From Corynebacterium sp. (GTDB lineage Bacteria; Actinomycetota; Actinomycetes; Mycobacteriales; Mycobacteriaceae): DNA of 64,000 bases. The stretch lies in assembly GCF_030152825.1 (NCBI RefSeq), contig NZ_JASLIP010000006.1, positions 90,470-154,469 of the forward strand. The letters run 5' to 3'. Positions 16,587 through 27,852 of the stretch are shown piece by piece (within the stretch, counting starts at the first letter, position 1; every line of letters begins with the position of its first letter). The notes under the pieces are model-generated. The model searched no databases, had not been told where the DNA came from, and worked only from the letters and a program-made list of their open reading frames with translations. The translations under genes were made by a program, and so were the position numbers.

Positions 16587-18680
16587 ATGCCCAACCCCGT
16601 CCCGCCGAATGGCCCGGCCGAGCCCGATGCGCTGACTGATACCGAGTCGCGCCGCTCGGCCGGCTCGCCGGTGCGCGCGGACGGGGTTGGCTCGGCGCTG
16701 ACCGCGGGTGTGGACCGCGTAGCGCAGCCAGGGGAGAGTGCCTCGACGGCAGTGTCCGCTGAGGAGGGCACGCAACCCGCAGATGGGGCTGTTGCGACAG
16801 GGGCCGGTGGGGCAGGGCCTTCCCCGGAGCTTGAGGTCGCGCCGGCGTCGGGGCCGGAGAGGCCCACGTGGCGCTCCGCGCTGCGTCACCCTGCCGCCAC
16901 GGCGAAAAGCCTGTGGTACCGCCTGCTGTTCAAGTGGCGCACCTCGATCCAGGTGCGCGTGATTGGCTCGGTATTCCTCTCCTCGGTGCTGGTCATTCTG
17001 GCGCTGGGCTTCGTGCTCATCAGCTTTTTGAACCAGCAGCTGCTGAGTGCGAAGTACTCCTCGGCCACCGAAGAGATCCACCGGGCACGCGCGACCGTGG
17101 AGGAACAGATCGCCGCCACGGATACCTCGAACCCGCTGCCCGTGCGGCTCAGTGCAGCCAGAGCGGTGCTAGCGGACTCCGGCTCCACCGCGAAGGCAAA
17201 TTCCGCGGTCTACGAGCCGGTGCTGATGGCAAGCTCTTCTGCTGGCGACGAGGTCCGGGTGCCGCAGGAGGCGGTGATCCCGCCGAGGCTGCGCAACTTC
17301 GTGCAGCAGGGGCAGGTTTCCTACCAGTACACGACGATGACGGAGGGCACGCAGACCTTCAAGGCCCTGGTCATTGGCACGCCCGTGGCCAGCGATGTGT
17401 CTGGCATCGAGCTCTACTTGGTGATGCCGCTGGACGCGGAGGAAAACACCTTGAACCTGATGCGCGGTCTGCTGCTGGCGGGCGCGATCGTGCTGCTGGT
17501 TCTCTTGGTGGTCATCGCGTGGGTATTCGCCCAGCAGCTCACCGTCCCGGTGCGTTCCGCATCCCGCATCGCGGAGCGTTTCGCGGCCGGTCACCTGCGC
17601 GAGCGCATGGTCGTGGATGGCCAAGACGAGGTCGCGCGCCTGTCTATTTCCTTCAACGAGATGGCTGAGTCGCTGTCCGCGCAGATTCGCAACCTGGAGG
17701 AGTTTGGCTCCCTGCAGCGCCAGTTCACCTCGGATGTCTCCCACGAGCTGCGCACGCCGCTGACGACCGTGCGCATGGCCGCGGACCTCATCAAGGACAA
17801 CGCGGAGAACCTCGACCCGTTGACCGCGCGTGCAGCGGACCTGATGGACAAAGAGCTCGATCGTTTCGAGATGCTGTTGGGCGACCTGCTGGAGATCTCG
17901 CGCCACGACGCGGGCCAGGCGAATCTCTCGGCGGAGAAGATCGATATGCGTGGTGTGGTCCATTCTGCGCTGGCGCAGGTCCGTGGCCTTGCCGAGGACC
18001 TGGGCGTGGAGTTCCACCTGGATCTACCGGAGGAGCCAGTCACCGCGGAGGTGGACTCCCGCCGCGTGGAGCGCATCCTGCGCAACCTGTTGGCCAACGC
18101 GGTGGACCACTCTGAGGGGCACCCGGTGGAGGTTGCCTTGGCGGCCACGGAACGCAACGTGGCGATCACCGTCACGGACCACGGCGTGGGACTGAACCCG
18201 GGCGAGGAGGAGATGGTGTTCAACCGCTTCTGGCGCTCGGACCCATCCCGCGAGCGCCGGACTGGCGGCACGGGCCTTGGCCTGGCGATTGCCAGGGAAG
18301 ACGCCAAGCTGCACGGCGGTGTGCTGGACGCCATCGGCGAGCCCGGCGTGGGCTCCTGCTTCCGGCTGACCTTGCCGCGCAAGGCGGGCTCGAAGGCCGG
18401 GACCTCGCCGCTGCCGCTGGCCGTCCCAGCGGTGGTCGAGCACGATACCGAGGACGTCCAGACCGATGGCGTCCAGGATGCCGAGCCCCAGGATGCCCAG
18501 ATCCAGGGCGATGAGCACCAGTCCGAGGGAATAGGGGCAGCTGGAACCCAGACCAATGCGGATCATGAAGTTCAGCCTGTCGACAACGCAGCGGAACGCC
18601 GTGACGAGCACGCCGCGCGCCGCGCGTCCGGCGGTTCCAGCGGTGATGAGGACCCGCAGCCGGAAGGGGAGGACTCGTGA
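16587..18680 (+). CDS. mtrB: Two-component sensor histidine kinase MtrB
   Basis: This 697-residue membrane kinase phosphorylates MtrA. The order is: a long low-complexity cytoplasmic head (1-110), TM1 (about 127-150), an extracytoplasmic sensor (150-285), TM2 (about 288-312), HAMP, and HisKA with phosphoacceptor H386 in 'SDVSHELRTPLTTVRMA'. HATPase_c follows with the N box 'NLLANAVDHSEG', 'DHGVGL' and 'GGTGLGLAIA'. Residues after about 605 form an acidic Asp/Gln/Glu tail. Known MtrB proteins are about 500-570 residues, so the head and tail are both enlarged here. It overlaps lpqB by 4 bases (GTGA), implying coupled translation and a shared function with that lipoprotein. Confidence 0.95.
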   Translation: MPNPVPPNGPAEPDALTDTESRRSAGSPVRADGVGSALTAGVDRVAQPGESASTAVSAEEGTQPADGAVATGAGGAGPSPELEVAPASGPERPTWRSALRHPAATAKSLWYRLLFKWRTSIQVRVIGSVFLSSVLVILALGFVLISFLNQQLLSAKYSSATEEIHRARATVEEQIAATDTSNPLPVRLSAARAVLADSGSTAKANSAVYEPVLMASSSAGDEVRVPQEAVIPPRLRNFVQQGQVSYQYTTMTEGTQTFKALVIGTPVASDVSGIELYLVMPLDAEENTLNLMRGLLLAGAIVLLVLLVVIAWVFAQQLTVPVRSASRIAERFAAGHLRERMVVDGQDEVARLSISFNEMAESLSAQIRNLEEFGSLQRQFTSDVSHELRTPLTTVRMAADLIKDNAENLDPLTARAADLMDKELDRFEMLLGDLLEISRHDAGQANLSAEKIDMRGVVHSALAQVRGLAEDLGVEFHLDLPEEPVTAEVDSRRVERILRNLLANAVDHSEGHPVEVALAATERNVAITVTDHGVGLNPGEEEMVFNRFWRSDPSRERRTGGTGLGLAIAREDAKLHGGVLDAIGEPGVGSCFRLTLPRKAGSKAGTSPLPLAVPAVVEHDTEDVQTDGVQDAEPQDAQIQGDEHQSEGIGAAGTQTNADHEVQPVDNAAERRDEHAARRASGGSSGDEDPQPEGEDS

Positions 18681-20407
18681 GGAAGCTCAAACTGATCGGC
18701 ACCACGCTGGTGGCCTGTGGCACTCTCGTGGCCACCGGATGCACGACGTTGCCGGGTGATTCCGCACCGGAGGTGATCAGCTCCTATTCGCCCATGCCGG
18801 ACGTGGAGGACGTCGTCGAACCGAAGGACAACCAGCCCTCGGACCTGCTGCTGCGCGACTTCTTTGCGGCGAGTGCCCACCCGGCCAGCGATTACGCAGC
18901 GGCCCGGAAGTTCCTCACCACCGAGCGGGCGGATCAGTGGCGCCCGGAGCGTAAAACGAAGGTGCTGGACCGCGTGTTCATCAATTCTGATGGCGCGGTC
19001 CGTGACGGCACGATCACCTACCGCGTGCGCGGCAACGTGCTGGGCACGCTCTCCCCGGGCGGGGTGTTCACCCCGGAGTTCACGGGCTATGAAACCACCT
19101 ACGAGATGGTGCAGGAGCGGGGCCAGTGGCGGATTTCCAATCTGCGCGACGCGGTAGTGCTGGATCGCGCGGACTTTTTCTCCGCCTACGAGGCTCGGGA
19201 CCTGTACTTCGTGAACCCGCGTGGTTCGATGCTCGTACCCGACCGGCGGTGGGTATACGCCCGCCAGCAGTCCATCGGGGCCTCGATGGTCTCGCTGCTG
19301 AACAATGGTCCGAACCCGCTGCTGGGCGATGCGGTGAACTCGCTGATCCCGCCGATGGCGACGGTGCGAACCCAGCGGACCGGGGAGGGCGAGTTTGAGG
19401 TAGAGTTCACCGGCCTGACCGGGCTGAATCCGGAGGCTCGCCGGCTGCTGGGAGCCCAGGTGGTGTGGACGTTGGCGGGTGCGGACGTGCGCGGCCCGTA
19501 CCGGCTGATCGCGGACGGCACCCTGCTCTCCGAGGAGGTCGGACAGACGTGGCGGGTCAATGACGTCTCCGAGTTCGACCCACGAGCCAGCGCTGCGGGG
19601 ACGCTGCGCGCGGTCTCCGGTGGCCAGGTGCGTGAACTCAGCGAGTCCGATGCCGATGCCGTGGCGATGGGCGGCTGGTTGGCGTCGAACTACATCGAGT
19701 CCTTGGCGGTCTCCGCCCAGGAGAACATGTTCGCCGCCGTCGCGGGAATGGGCGAAAGACCGCGCCGCCTGCTGGTCGGCAAGTCGGAGGGGGCGCCGCA
19801 GGAGCTGTTGGAATCGAAGTCTCTGACCCGCCCGACGTGGAGTGGCGACGCCCGCGCCCTGTACACGGTTGCCGACGGGCAGGAAATCAAGCGCTTCGTG
19901 CGCTCTGGCCGTACCGGAAACCTCGTGGAGGAGCCGGTGGAGGCCGGGGCGGTGGAGCGCCTGGGGCCGGACGCGCGGATCAGCATGTTCCGGATCTCCC
20001 GCGACGGCGTGCGCGCCGCCCTGCTGATCGACGGCAAGGTGTACGTCGCGGTCCTGCACGACCGGGAGCGCGGCGGGGTGCGCCTGGGCAAGCTGGAGGA
20101 GATCGGCTATCAGTTGGGGGACACGGCCGTCTCGGTGGGCTGGCAGCACGACGGCACCCTGCTGGTGGGCACCCGCGCCAACGACGCCCCCGTATGGCAC
20201 CTGGCGGTGGATGGGTCGATGGCCCGGCAGGAGTCCGCGCGTAACATCGCTGCCCCGGTGGTGGCGGTGGCGTCCACGGGACAGGCGCTGTACGCCACGG
20301 ATGGTCGGGCGCTGGTGATGCTGAACCGGGATGATTCCGACCCGAAGTACTGGCGTGAGGTGCCGGGGCTGGTGGGGCAGCGGGCGATACCGGTGGTCGC
20401 CCACTAG
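18677..20407 (+). CDS. lpqB: Lipoprotein LpqB, MtrAB accessory
   Basis: This is a 576-residue secreted lipoprotein. The signal peptide ends in the lipobox 'VATGC' (C22). A GerMN/sporulation-type domain ('EARDLYFVNPRGSMLVPDRR', 'SLLNNGPNPLLGDAVNS') is followed by a C-terminal beta-propeller-like domain from about residue 320. LpqB binds the extracellular sensor domain of MtrB and modulates the phosphorelay to MtrA. The GTG start overlaps the mtrB stop, which strongly supports one operon, mtrA-mtrB-lpqB. No terminator is visible directly after it. Confidence 0.95.
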   Translation: MRKLKLIGTTLVACGTLVATGCTTLPGDSAPEVISSYSPMPDVEDVVEPKDNQPSDLLLRDFFAASAHPASDYAAARKFLTTERADQWRPERKTKVLDRVFINSDGAVRDGTITYRVRGNVLGTLSPGGVFTPEFTGYETTYEMVQERGQWRISNLRDAVVLDRADFFSAYEARDLYFVNPRGSMLVPDRRWVYARQQSIGASMVSLLNNGPNPLLGDAVNSLIPPMATVRTQRTGEGEFEVEFTGLTGLNPEARRLLGAQVVWTLAGADVRGPYRLIADGTLLSEEVGQTWRVNDVSEFDPRASAAGTLRAVSGGQVRELSESDADAVAMGGWLASNYIESLAVSAQENMFAAVAGMGERPRRLLVGKSEGAPQELLESKSLTRPTWSGDARALYTVADGQEIKRFVRSGRTGNLVEEPVEAGAVERLGPDARISMFRISRDGVRAALLIDGKVYVAVLHDRERGGVRLGKLEEIGYQLGDTAVSVGWQHDGTLLVGTRANDAPVWHLAVDGSMARQESARNIAAPVVAVASTGQALYATDGRALVMLNRDDSDPKYWREVPGLVGQRAIPVVAH

Positions 20408-20523
20408 CGTTGCGCGATTGCGGGGGTCTCGCGAGCACGTCCTGCAAGAAAATGTTCGATCCCGGGGCTCCCGGGACGACGCCGGGGTAAAACAAGGGGA
20501 GTGCGGGGACAAGGGGGCTCTAC

Positions 20524-21243
20524 GTGTCAGCTGGGGGCTGGATCGAGACGGCGGCGGATCTGCTGCTGCGTAACGACTGCATGTGCTGCGGCCGGGTCGC
20601 GGAACGGGCCAGCCGGGCAGGCGGCTTGGCCGGGGCAGCGCTGTGCGTGGACTGCGCCCTCGAACTCACGGTGGCTCCGCAGCGGATCGACCCGCGGGTG
20701 CCGAGCGTCCCGGTGTTCGCCTGCGGACCCTACGGCGGGGCGCACCGGGCGATTGTTCTCGCGGCCAAGGACCACATGCGAGCACCCGCCACGAAGGTCA
20801 TCGGTCGGGTCTGGGCCGGGGCGGTGGAGTACCTCGCGGCCGGGGGAGAACTCCCGCACCCAGGGTTGTGCCCGGTCGCGCTCGTCCCAGCGCCCACGCG
20901 CCGGGCGGCGGCGAAGGCCCGGGGTGGGGATATCGTCACGGCGGCCGCCCGCGAGCTGGCGCACGCACTGCCTGGGGCGCAAGTGGCAGCCATCGCCGAG
21001 CTGGACGACCGCGCCCCGGACGCAGTGGGGTTGAGCAGGCTGCAGCGGCGGGCCTCCCTGGCGGAGAACCTTAGGTTGAGCCGAGGTGACATCCGAAAAC
21101 TCGCGGAATTCAGCCGTGCGGGAGGGGAGGTGCTGATCGTGGATGACGTCTGCACGACCGGGGCGACGATCGCCCAGTTGGCGCTGGCCCTGGCAGCCCG
21201 AGGCGTGCCCGTCCGGGCGGCGCTGACCGCATGCCACGCATAG
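20524..21243 (+). CDS. ComF family phosphoribosyltransferase-like protein
   Basis: This is a 239-residue ComF/GntX-like protein. The N-terminal zinc ribbon has 'CMCCGRV' and 'CVDC'. The C-terminal half is a type I PRTase fold with the PRPP loop 'VLIVDDVCTTGAT' and 'LVPAPTRRAAAKARGGD'. In naturally competent bacteria ComF helps DNA uptake; in actinobacteria the role is unproven. It follows lpqB as in mycobacteria (Rv3242c). The GTG start is preceded by AAGGGGG, 6 nt upstream. The usual 'RGFNQ' loop is replaced by 'KARGGDIV'. Confidence 0.85.
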   Translation: MSAGGWIETAADLLLRNDCMCCGRVAERASRAGGLAGAALCVDCALELTVAPQRIDPRVPSVPVFACGPYGGAHRAIVLAAKDHMRAPATKVIGRVWAGAVEYLAAGGELPHPGLCPVALVPAPTRRAAAKARGGDIVTAAARELAHALPGAQVAAIAELDDRAPDAVGLSRLQRRASLAENLRLSRGDIRKLAEFSRAGGEVLIVDDVCTTGATIAQLALALAARGVPVRAALTACHA

Positions 21244-21380
21244 CCGGAAAAGCTCCACCGGGGGCTTGAAAATCCGCTGCAGCCGGGGTGGCGGATCGGT
21301 ATAGTTGCGGGTGAAGCATTCGTTACCAGCCAGTGGCAAATCCGCCACTGGTCTGAAGCGAAAGAACCAGGAGGGTGAGC

Positions 21381-22058
21381 ATGTCGACCGACAACAAGAA
21401 GGCTGATTTCCAGGCTGAGGAGCGGGCTGTGCCGAACGCTCAGGTCGAGATCACCGGTCGTAATGTCACGGTGCCAGAGCACTTCGCGGAGCGCGTCAAC
21501 ACGAAGTTGGCCAAGATCGAGCGCCTGGACCCGACCCTGACGTACTTCCACGTGGAGCTCAAGCACGAGAACAACCCACGCCGCGCGGATGAGTCCGACC
21601 GCATCCAGATCACCGCGTCCGGCAAGGGCCACATCGCCCGCGCCGAGGCGAAGGAGGACTCCTTCTACGCAGCGCTCGAGGTTGCGCTGGCCCGCATGGA
21701 GCGCTCCCTGCGCAAGGTGAAGGTGCGCCGCAAGACCCCGAAGTCCGGCCACCGCGCGCCGGTCGGCATGGGCGAGGCGACCGCAGCCCTGGTCGAGGAG
21801 GCAAAGCCGCACCAGGAGGAGAAGCCGGGCAAGTACGACGTCGACCCGTACGAGGATCAGTTCCAGCCGGGTCAGGTCGTGCGTTCCAAGACCCACTCCG
21901 CGAAGCCGATGAGCGTCGACGAGGCGCTCAGCGAGATGGAGCTGGTGGGCCACGACTTCTACCTCTTCGTCAACGAGGAGAACTCGCAGCCTTCCGTGGT
22001 GTACCGCCGCCACGCTTTCGACTACGGCCTCATCACGCTGAAGCCGGAAAACAACTAG
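21381..22058 (+). CDS. hpf: Ribosome hibernation promoting factor, long form
   Basis: This 225-residue protein binds the 30S decoding centre and dimerises 70S ribosomes to 100S in stationary phase. The N-terminal HPF/RaiA domain (about 15-110) shows 'VEITGRNVTVPEHFAERVNTK' and 'ALARMERSLRKVK'. The C-terminal dimerisation domain is 'VVRSKTHSAKPMSVDEALSE' with 'MELVGHDFYLFVN' and 'VVYRRHAFDYGLI'. AGGAGG (21369-21374) lies 6 nt before the ATG at 21381. The in-frame GTG at 21375 directly abuts the Shine-Dalgarno, so it is rejected. A strong terminator follows, separating it from secA. Confidence 0.95.
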   Translation: MSTDNKKADFQAEERAVPNAQVEITGRNVTVPEHFAERVNTKLAKIERLDPTLTYFHVELKHENNPRRADESDRIQITASGKGHIARAEAKEDSFYAALEVALARMERSLRKVKVRRKTPKSGHRAPVGMGEATAALVEEAKPHQEEKPGKYDVDPYEDQFQPGQVVRSKTHSAKPMSVDEALSEMELVGHDFYLFVNEENSQPSVVYRRHAFDYGLITLKPENN

Positions 22059-22073
22059 CGGATAACTCCTGAA

Positions 22074-22121
22074 CTCGGGGTGGCCACGAAGCCTAGAGCC
22101 GTGTGGCCACCCCGAGTTTTT
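22074..22121 (+). terminator. Strong terminator of hpf
   Basis: A perfect 14-bp stem (CTCGGGGTGGCCAC at 22074-22087 / its complement at 22103-22116) is followed by TTTTT. Confidence 0.92.
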
Positions 22122-22232
22122 ATGTGTTGCCGTCAGCCCCATCCAACAGAGTAGAATGATGGGCTGATTATGCGTCGAAGCTAGACAACGAACGTACGAG
22201 ACGTAAGAAACGTAGAAAAGGACGAGCAGGAC

Positions 22233-24827
<2,595 letters not shown>

Positions 24828-24878
24828 GTAGGCAACGGTTGGGTTGGCTACCGGGTCAGCCAGCCGAGCGGCGACCAG

Positions 24879-25676
24879 CTAGATCAGGTGGATTTGTTCC
24901 ACCCGCCAGAGGCCGGCACGGAGCTCGCCCCGCGAACGTTGCGGGGATCGGGTACCGTGCCGGCCTTCGCCGTCGTCGAGGAAGCCCGCGATAGCGCGCA
25001 CGCGACCGTCGTAGAACGCGGAGGCGGAGAAGCGGATCTGCCCGAAGCGGGTTTTCTGGGCGTGCACCCGCAGCAGCCGGGCACCACCCGTGGCCGGGCT
25101 GCTGGCGCGGCGCAGATCCTCGATCACGGCCGGGGAGTAGGGCCCACGCCGCAGGCTCATCGGCGCGCGGCGGCCCTCCCGGGCCTCTAGCCACAGCACG
25201 ATCCAGCGGCCCAGGGTTGCCAGGTCCACGGTGTTCTGTGGGCTGCTCTGCTCGATAATCGTGGCGGTGGCTGCCGGGGTCTGCACCGGGGACGACGCCA
25301 CCGGCGCGGTTGCCGGGAGGGCTCCCGATTCCCGGTGGTTCTTCTTCGTGCCTGCCTCTACCGGCCCAGCCACCGCCGGTGCTGACCCCGCCGCCGTTGT
25401 TGTCGCAGCCACAGCTGCCGGCGCTGCGCTGAGGAAGCGGCCCGCTGGCCCCTCCGCCCGCAGTCCCGCGGGGATGCGTAGGAAGTTATAGCCCGGCTTC
25501 GGTATGGACGCCAGCGGCGGGATCTTCTTCGGCTTCTTCGCAGGCGCTTTCTCTCCGCCGAGCTGCACCCCGCCAACATGCTGCTCATCTCGCGCGGTGT
25601 CACCTCGCGCGCCCCTTGGAGGCGCGCTGGTTTCAGCCCCGCGGCTACCCGGTCTTGTCAGTGTTGGGCTCGACAT
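24879..25676 (-). CDS. Rv3235 family (DUF6459) protein
   Basis: This is a 265-residue protein. The N-terminal 170 residues are low-complexity and Ala/Thr/Pro-rich. The conserved C-terminal domain reads 'ATLGRWIVLWLEAREGRRAP', 'YSPAVIEDLRR', 'RLLRVHAQKTRFGQIRFSAS' and 'YDGRVRAIAGFLDDGEG', the pattern of the actinobacterial Rv3235/DUF6459 domain near secA1. The function is unknown. The ATG at 25676 follows AAAGGGGG on the minus strand; the longer frame to 25913 adds a Ser/Arg-rich stretch with no support. It is convergent with secA, with only a weak 5-bp hairpin between them. Confidence 0.65.
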   Translation of the reverse strand: MSSPTLTRPGSRGAETSAPPRGARGDTARDEQHVGGVQLGGEKAPAKKPKKIPPLASIPKPGYNFLRIPAGLRAEGPAGRFLSAAPAAVAATTTAAGSAPAVAGPVEAGTKKNHRESGALPATAPVASSPVQTPAATATIIEQSSPQNTVDLATLGRWIVLWLEAREGRRAPMSLRRGPYSPAVIEDLRRASSPATGGARLLRVHAQKTRFGQIRFSASAFYDGRVRAIAGFLDDGEGRHGTRSPQRSRGELRAGLWRVEQIHLI

Positions 25677-25778
25677 CTTTCCCCCTTTGCCCCACGCTGT
25701 TGCCCGCGCATCCCCCCGATGCGCGCAGCATGTGCGCCTCAGCGTAGCCGAGTGCTGCGCGCCGCTAGTGGAAAATGG

Positions 25779-25784
25779 CAGAAT
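25779..25784 (+). promoter_or_regulatory. -10-like element of the HAD gene
   Basis: CAGAAT (one change from TAGAAT) lies 7 nt before the ATG at 25792, a leaderless arrangement. Confidence 0.4.
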
Positions 25785-25791
25785 ATAGGGC

Positions 25792-26202
25792 ATGCGAGGA
25801 CTAGTTGTTGACCATAATGGTGTGCTCGATGGAGCCGAAGAAGATCGTCGCCGCTGGCGCAAGCTGCTGAGCGCTGTCCGCGAGGAGGGGCTGGCCGTGG
25901 CCATCGTCTCCAACGCGCCGGATGATGCCTCCTCCGACCCGATTCGTCAGTGGGAGAAGGACGGCTACGTGGACACCGTCGTCCTCTCCGGCGAGGTTGG
26001 CGTCGAGAAGCCGGACGAGAAGATCTTCCAGGAGGTCGCGGACCGCCTGGAGCTGCCGGTGAACGACCTGGTGCTGGTGGATGATTCCATCATCAACGTC
26101 AAGGGCGCGGTGGAGGCCGGCATGATCGGCGTGTACTACCAGCAGTTCGACCGGATGATCGTCGAGGTGCAGAACATCTTCGAGCTGGAGGGTGAGTTCT
26201 AG
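25792..26202 (+). CDS. HAD-superfamily hydrolase-like protein without cap
   Basis: This is a 136-residue protein with the HAD core order: motif I 'VVDHNGVLDG' (D7), motif II 'VAIVSNAPDD' (S near residue 39), the motif III lysine in 'GVEKPDEKIFQ', and motif IV 'LVLVDDSIINVKGAVEAG'. The second motif I position is Asn (DHN) rather than the Asp of phosphatases, so phosphatase chemistry is uncertain. The start is at a leaderless -10. The DUF6912 gene begins 1 base after its stop, so the two are co-transcribed. Confidence 0.75.
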   Translation: MRGLVVDHNGVLDGAEEDRRRWRKLLSAVREEGLAVAIVSNAPDDASSDPIRQWEKDGYVDTVVLSGEVGVEKPDEKIFQEVADRLELPVNDLVLVDDSIINVKGAVEAGMIGVYYQQFDRMIVEVQNIFELEGEF

Positions 26203-26203
26203 G

Positions 26204-26722
26204 ATGCGCGTTTTCATCCCGGCGACCCACTCGATGCTCGCGGATTTCGCCCGCGACCAGGTGCTTCCGATCCGTTCCGGGGTGGTGTTCGGGCTGACCC
26301 AGGCGGTGCGCGAGTTCTACACCTCCGGGGATGACGAGGAGCTGGAGTACACGGCCTTCCTGGATGCCGCGCGTGCGTCGTTGCGCCTGTTGGCGACGGA
26401 GGACGCCTCCGGTGCCGAGGAGAAGTTCCCGAACCGCAGGGTCGTCTTGGCCGCGGATATTCCGGACGCCAACCTCACCGCCGATCCGACCGGTGGGGAT
26501 TCGGTGCTGCGCGTTCAGCCTGCTCAGCTGGAGCTGAAGCAGCTGCGGGCGATCCACACCGATGACGAGGATGCGGAGGCGGCCACGCAGCGGGCCAAGG
26601 AGTGCATCGATGATGCGGATCTGGGGGATGAGGACGCGGAGCTCGCGCTGGGGGATTGCGAGGATAACCTCATGAGCTGGTACGACAGCAAGGAGCTGGG
26701 GGTGCTCGTCGACCTGATGTAG
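26204..26722 (+). CDS. DUF6912 family protein
   Basis: This is a 172-residue actinobacterial protein of unknown function. It begins 'MRVFIPATHSMLADF', followed by 'LEYTAFLDAARASLRLLA' and 'NRRVVLAADIPDAN', the recognisable DUF6912 pattern. The C-terminus is acidic ('IDDADLGDEDAELALGDCEDN') and ends 'WYDSKELGVLVDL'. No catalytic motif is seen. The start lies 1 base after the HAD stop. In mycobacteria the homologue also sits with the HAD gene downstream of secA. Confidence 0.7.
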   Translation: MRVFIPATHSMLADFARDQVLPIRSGVVFGLTQAVREFYTSGDDEELEYTAFLDAARASLRLLATEDASGAEEKFPNRRVVLAADIPDANLTADPTGGDSVLRVQPAQLELKQLRAIHTDDEDAEAATQRAKECIDDADLGDEDAELALGDCEDNLMSWYDSKELGVLVDLM

Positions 26723-26772
26723 CGGGAGGCTCCTGAAAGGTACGGGAGCTACTGAAGCTACGCGACAAGCTG

Positions 26773-26813
26773 AAGCCCGCGTGCGCCGCCAATGAGGCAG
26801 CCCACGCGGGCTT
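26773..26813. terminator. Bidirectional terminator between DUF6912 and rsgA
   Basis: An 11-bp stem (AAGCCCGCGTG at 26773-26783 / its complement at 26803-26813) has a 19-base loop and lies between convergent genes. T-rich sequence (TTGTTTCTG) follows on the plus strand. Confidence 0.7.
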
Positions 26814-26838
26814 GTTTCTGTCTACGGCCTTCCCCGGG

Positions 26839-27849
26839 CTATTCCGTCTCGAAGGGGAGCTCCCACTCGTTGTTGCTGCGCAGCGCGGTCAGCAGGCGGC
26901 GCACCGCGGCAGCGCGGCGCCCGGACGCACCCTCCAGGGTGTCGAGCGCGCACTCCGGATCCGCCGGCGGGCCCAGGTGCGTGCAGCCGCGGGGGCAGTC
27001 CTGCACGACTTCACGGAGGTCGTCGAAGACCTGCACCACGGTGTCTGGGTCCACGTGGGCGAGCCCGAAGCTGCGGATGCCGGGGGTGTCGATGATCCAG
27101 CCGCCACCGGGAAGGGGCAGGGCAACCGACTGGGTGGAGGTGTGGCGGCCCTTGCCGACCCCGGAGACGTCCCCGGTTTCCCGGTCGGCGTCCGGAACTA
27201 GCCGGTTGACCATCGTGGACTTACCAACACCCGAATGCCCAACCAGGGCGGAGACTTCGCCGGTGATGACCCCGGTGAGCTCGGCGAGCTCGTTGCTGGT
27301 GCCGGTGTAGTGGACGGGCACGTCCAGCTCGCGGAACTCGGCGGCGAAGGCCTCCGGGTCTTCCAGGTCGGTCTTCGTCAGGCACAGCACGGGCTGCAGG
27401 CCACCGACGAAGGCGGCGATCAGGGCGCGCTCCACGAACCCGGCCCGCGGTGGCGGGTCGGCGACGGCGGTGACGATCAGCAGGTTCTTTGCATTCGCGA
27501 CGACGATGCGCTCGTAGGGGTCGGTGTCGTCCGCGGTGCGGCGCAGCACGGTGTCGCGCTCAGCCTGGCGGACGATGCGGGCCAGGGTGTCCTTCCGCCC
27601 GGAGGTATCGCCCACCACGCCCACCCGGTCGCCGACGACGATGGGGGTACGCCCCATCTCACGGGCGAGCATGCAGGTGACCTCCACGCCGGTCTCGTCG
27701 AGGACCACGCCCCAGCGGCCGCGGTCGCGGGAGATCACCATGCCCCATTTGGCGTCCTTGTGCTTGGGGCGTTGCTTGGTGCGGGGGCGGGAGCCGCGGC
27801 GGTTGGGGCGCACGCGAACGTCGGACTCATCCCACTGGTAGCGCGCCAT
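26839..27849 (-). CDS. rsgA: Ribosome small-subunit-dependent GTPase A
   Basis: This is a 336-residue circularly permuted GTPase that matures the 30S subunit. An OB-fold domain (about 45-105) precedes the permuted G motifs: 'TKTDL' (G4) and then 'GHSGVGKSTMVNRL' (G1) and 'IDTPGIRSFG' (G3). A C-terminal zinc site follows in 'DCPRGCTHLG' with a later Cys in 'DPECALD'. The N-terminal basic tail 'RVRPNRRGSRPRTKQRPKHK' may contact rRNA. It lies 3 bases downstream of aroA and is co-transcribed with it, matching Rv3228-Rv3227. Confidence 0.93.
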   Translation of the reverse strand: MARYQWDESDVRVRPNRRGSRPRTKQRPKHKDAKWGMVISRDRGRWGVVLDETGVEVTCMLAREMGRTPIVVGDRVGVVGDTSGRKDTLARIVRQAERDTVLRRTADDTDPYERIVVANAKNLLIVTAVADPPPRAGFVERALIAAFVGGLQPVLCLTKTDLEDPEAFAAEFRELDVPVHYTGTSNELAELTGVITGEVSALVGHSGVGKSTMVNRLVPDADRETGDVSGVGKGRHTSTQSVALPLPGGGWIIDTPGIRSFGLAHVDPDTVVQVFDDLREVVQDCPRGCTHLGPPADPECALDTLEGASGRRAAAVRRLLTALRSNNEWELPFETE

Positions 27850-27852
27850 TGC

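Noticed and set aside
20443..20458. Possible LexA box before comF (half-site TGTTCGA)
   Set aside because: Only one half matches; the other half has three mismatches, and no promoter is positioned around it.
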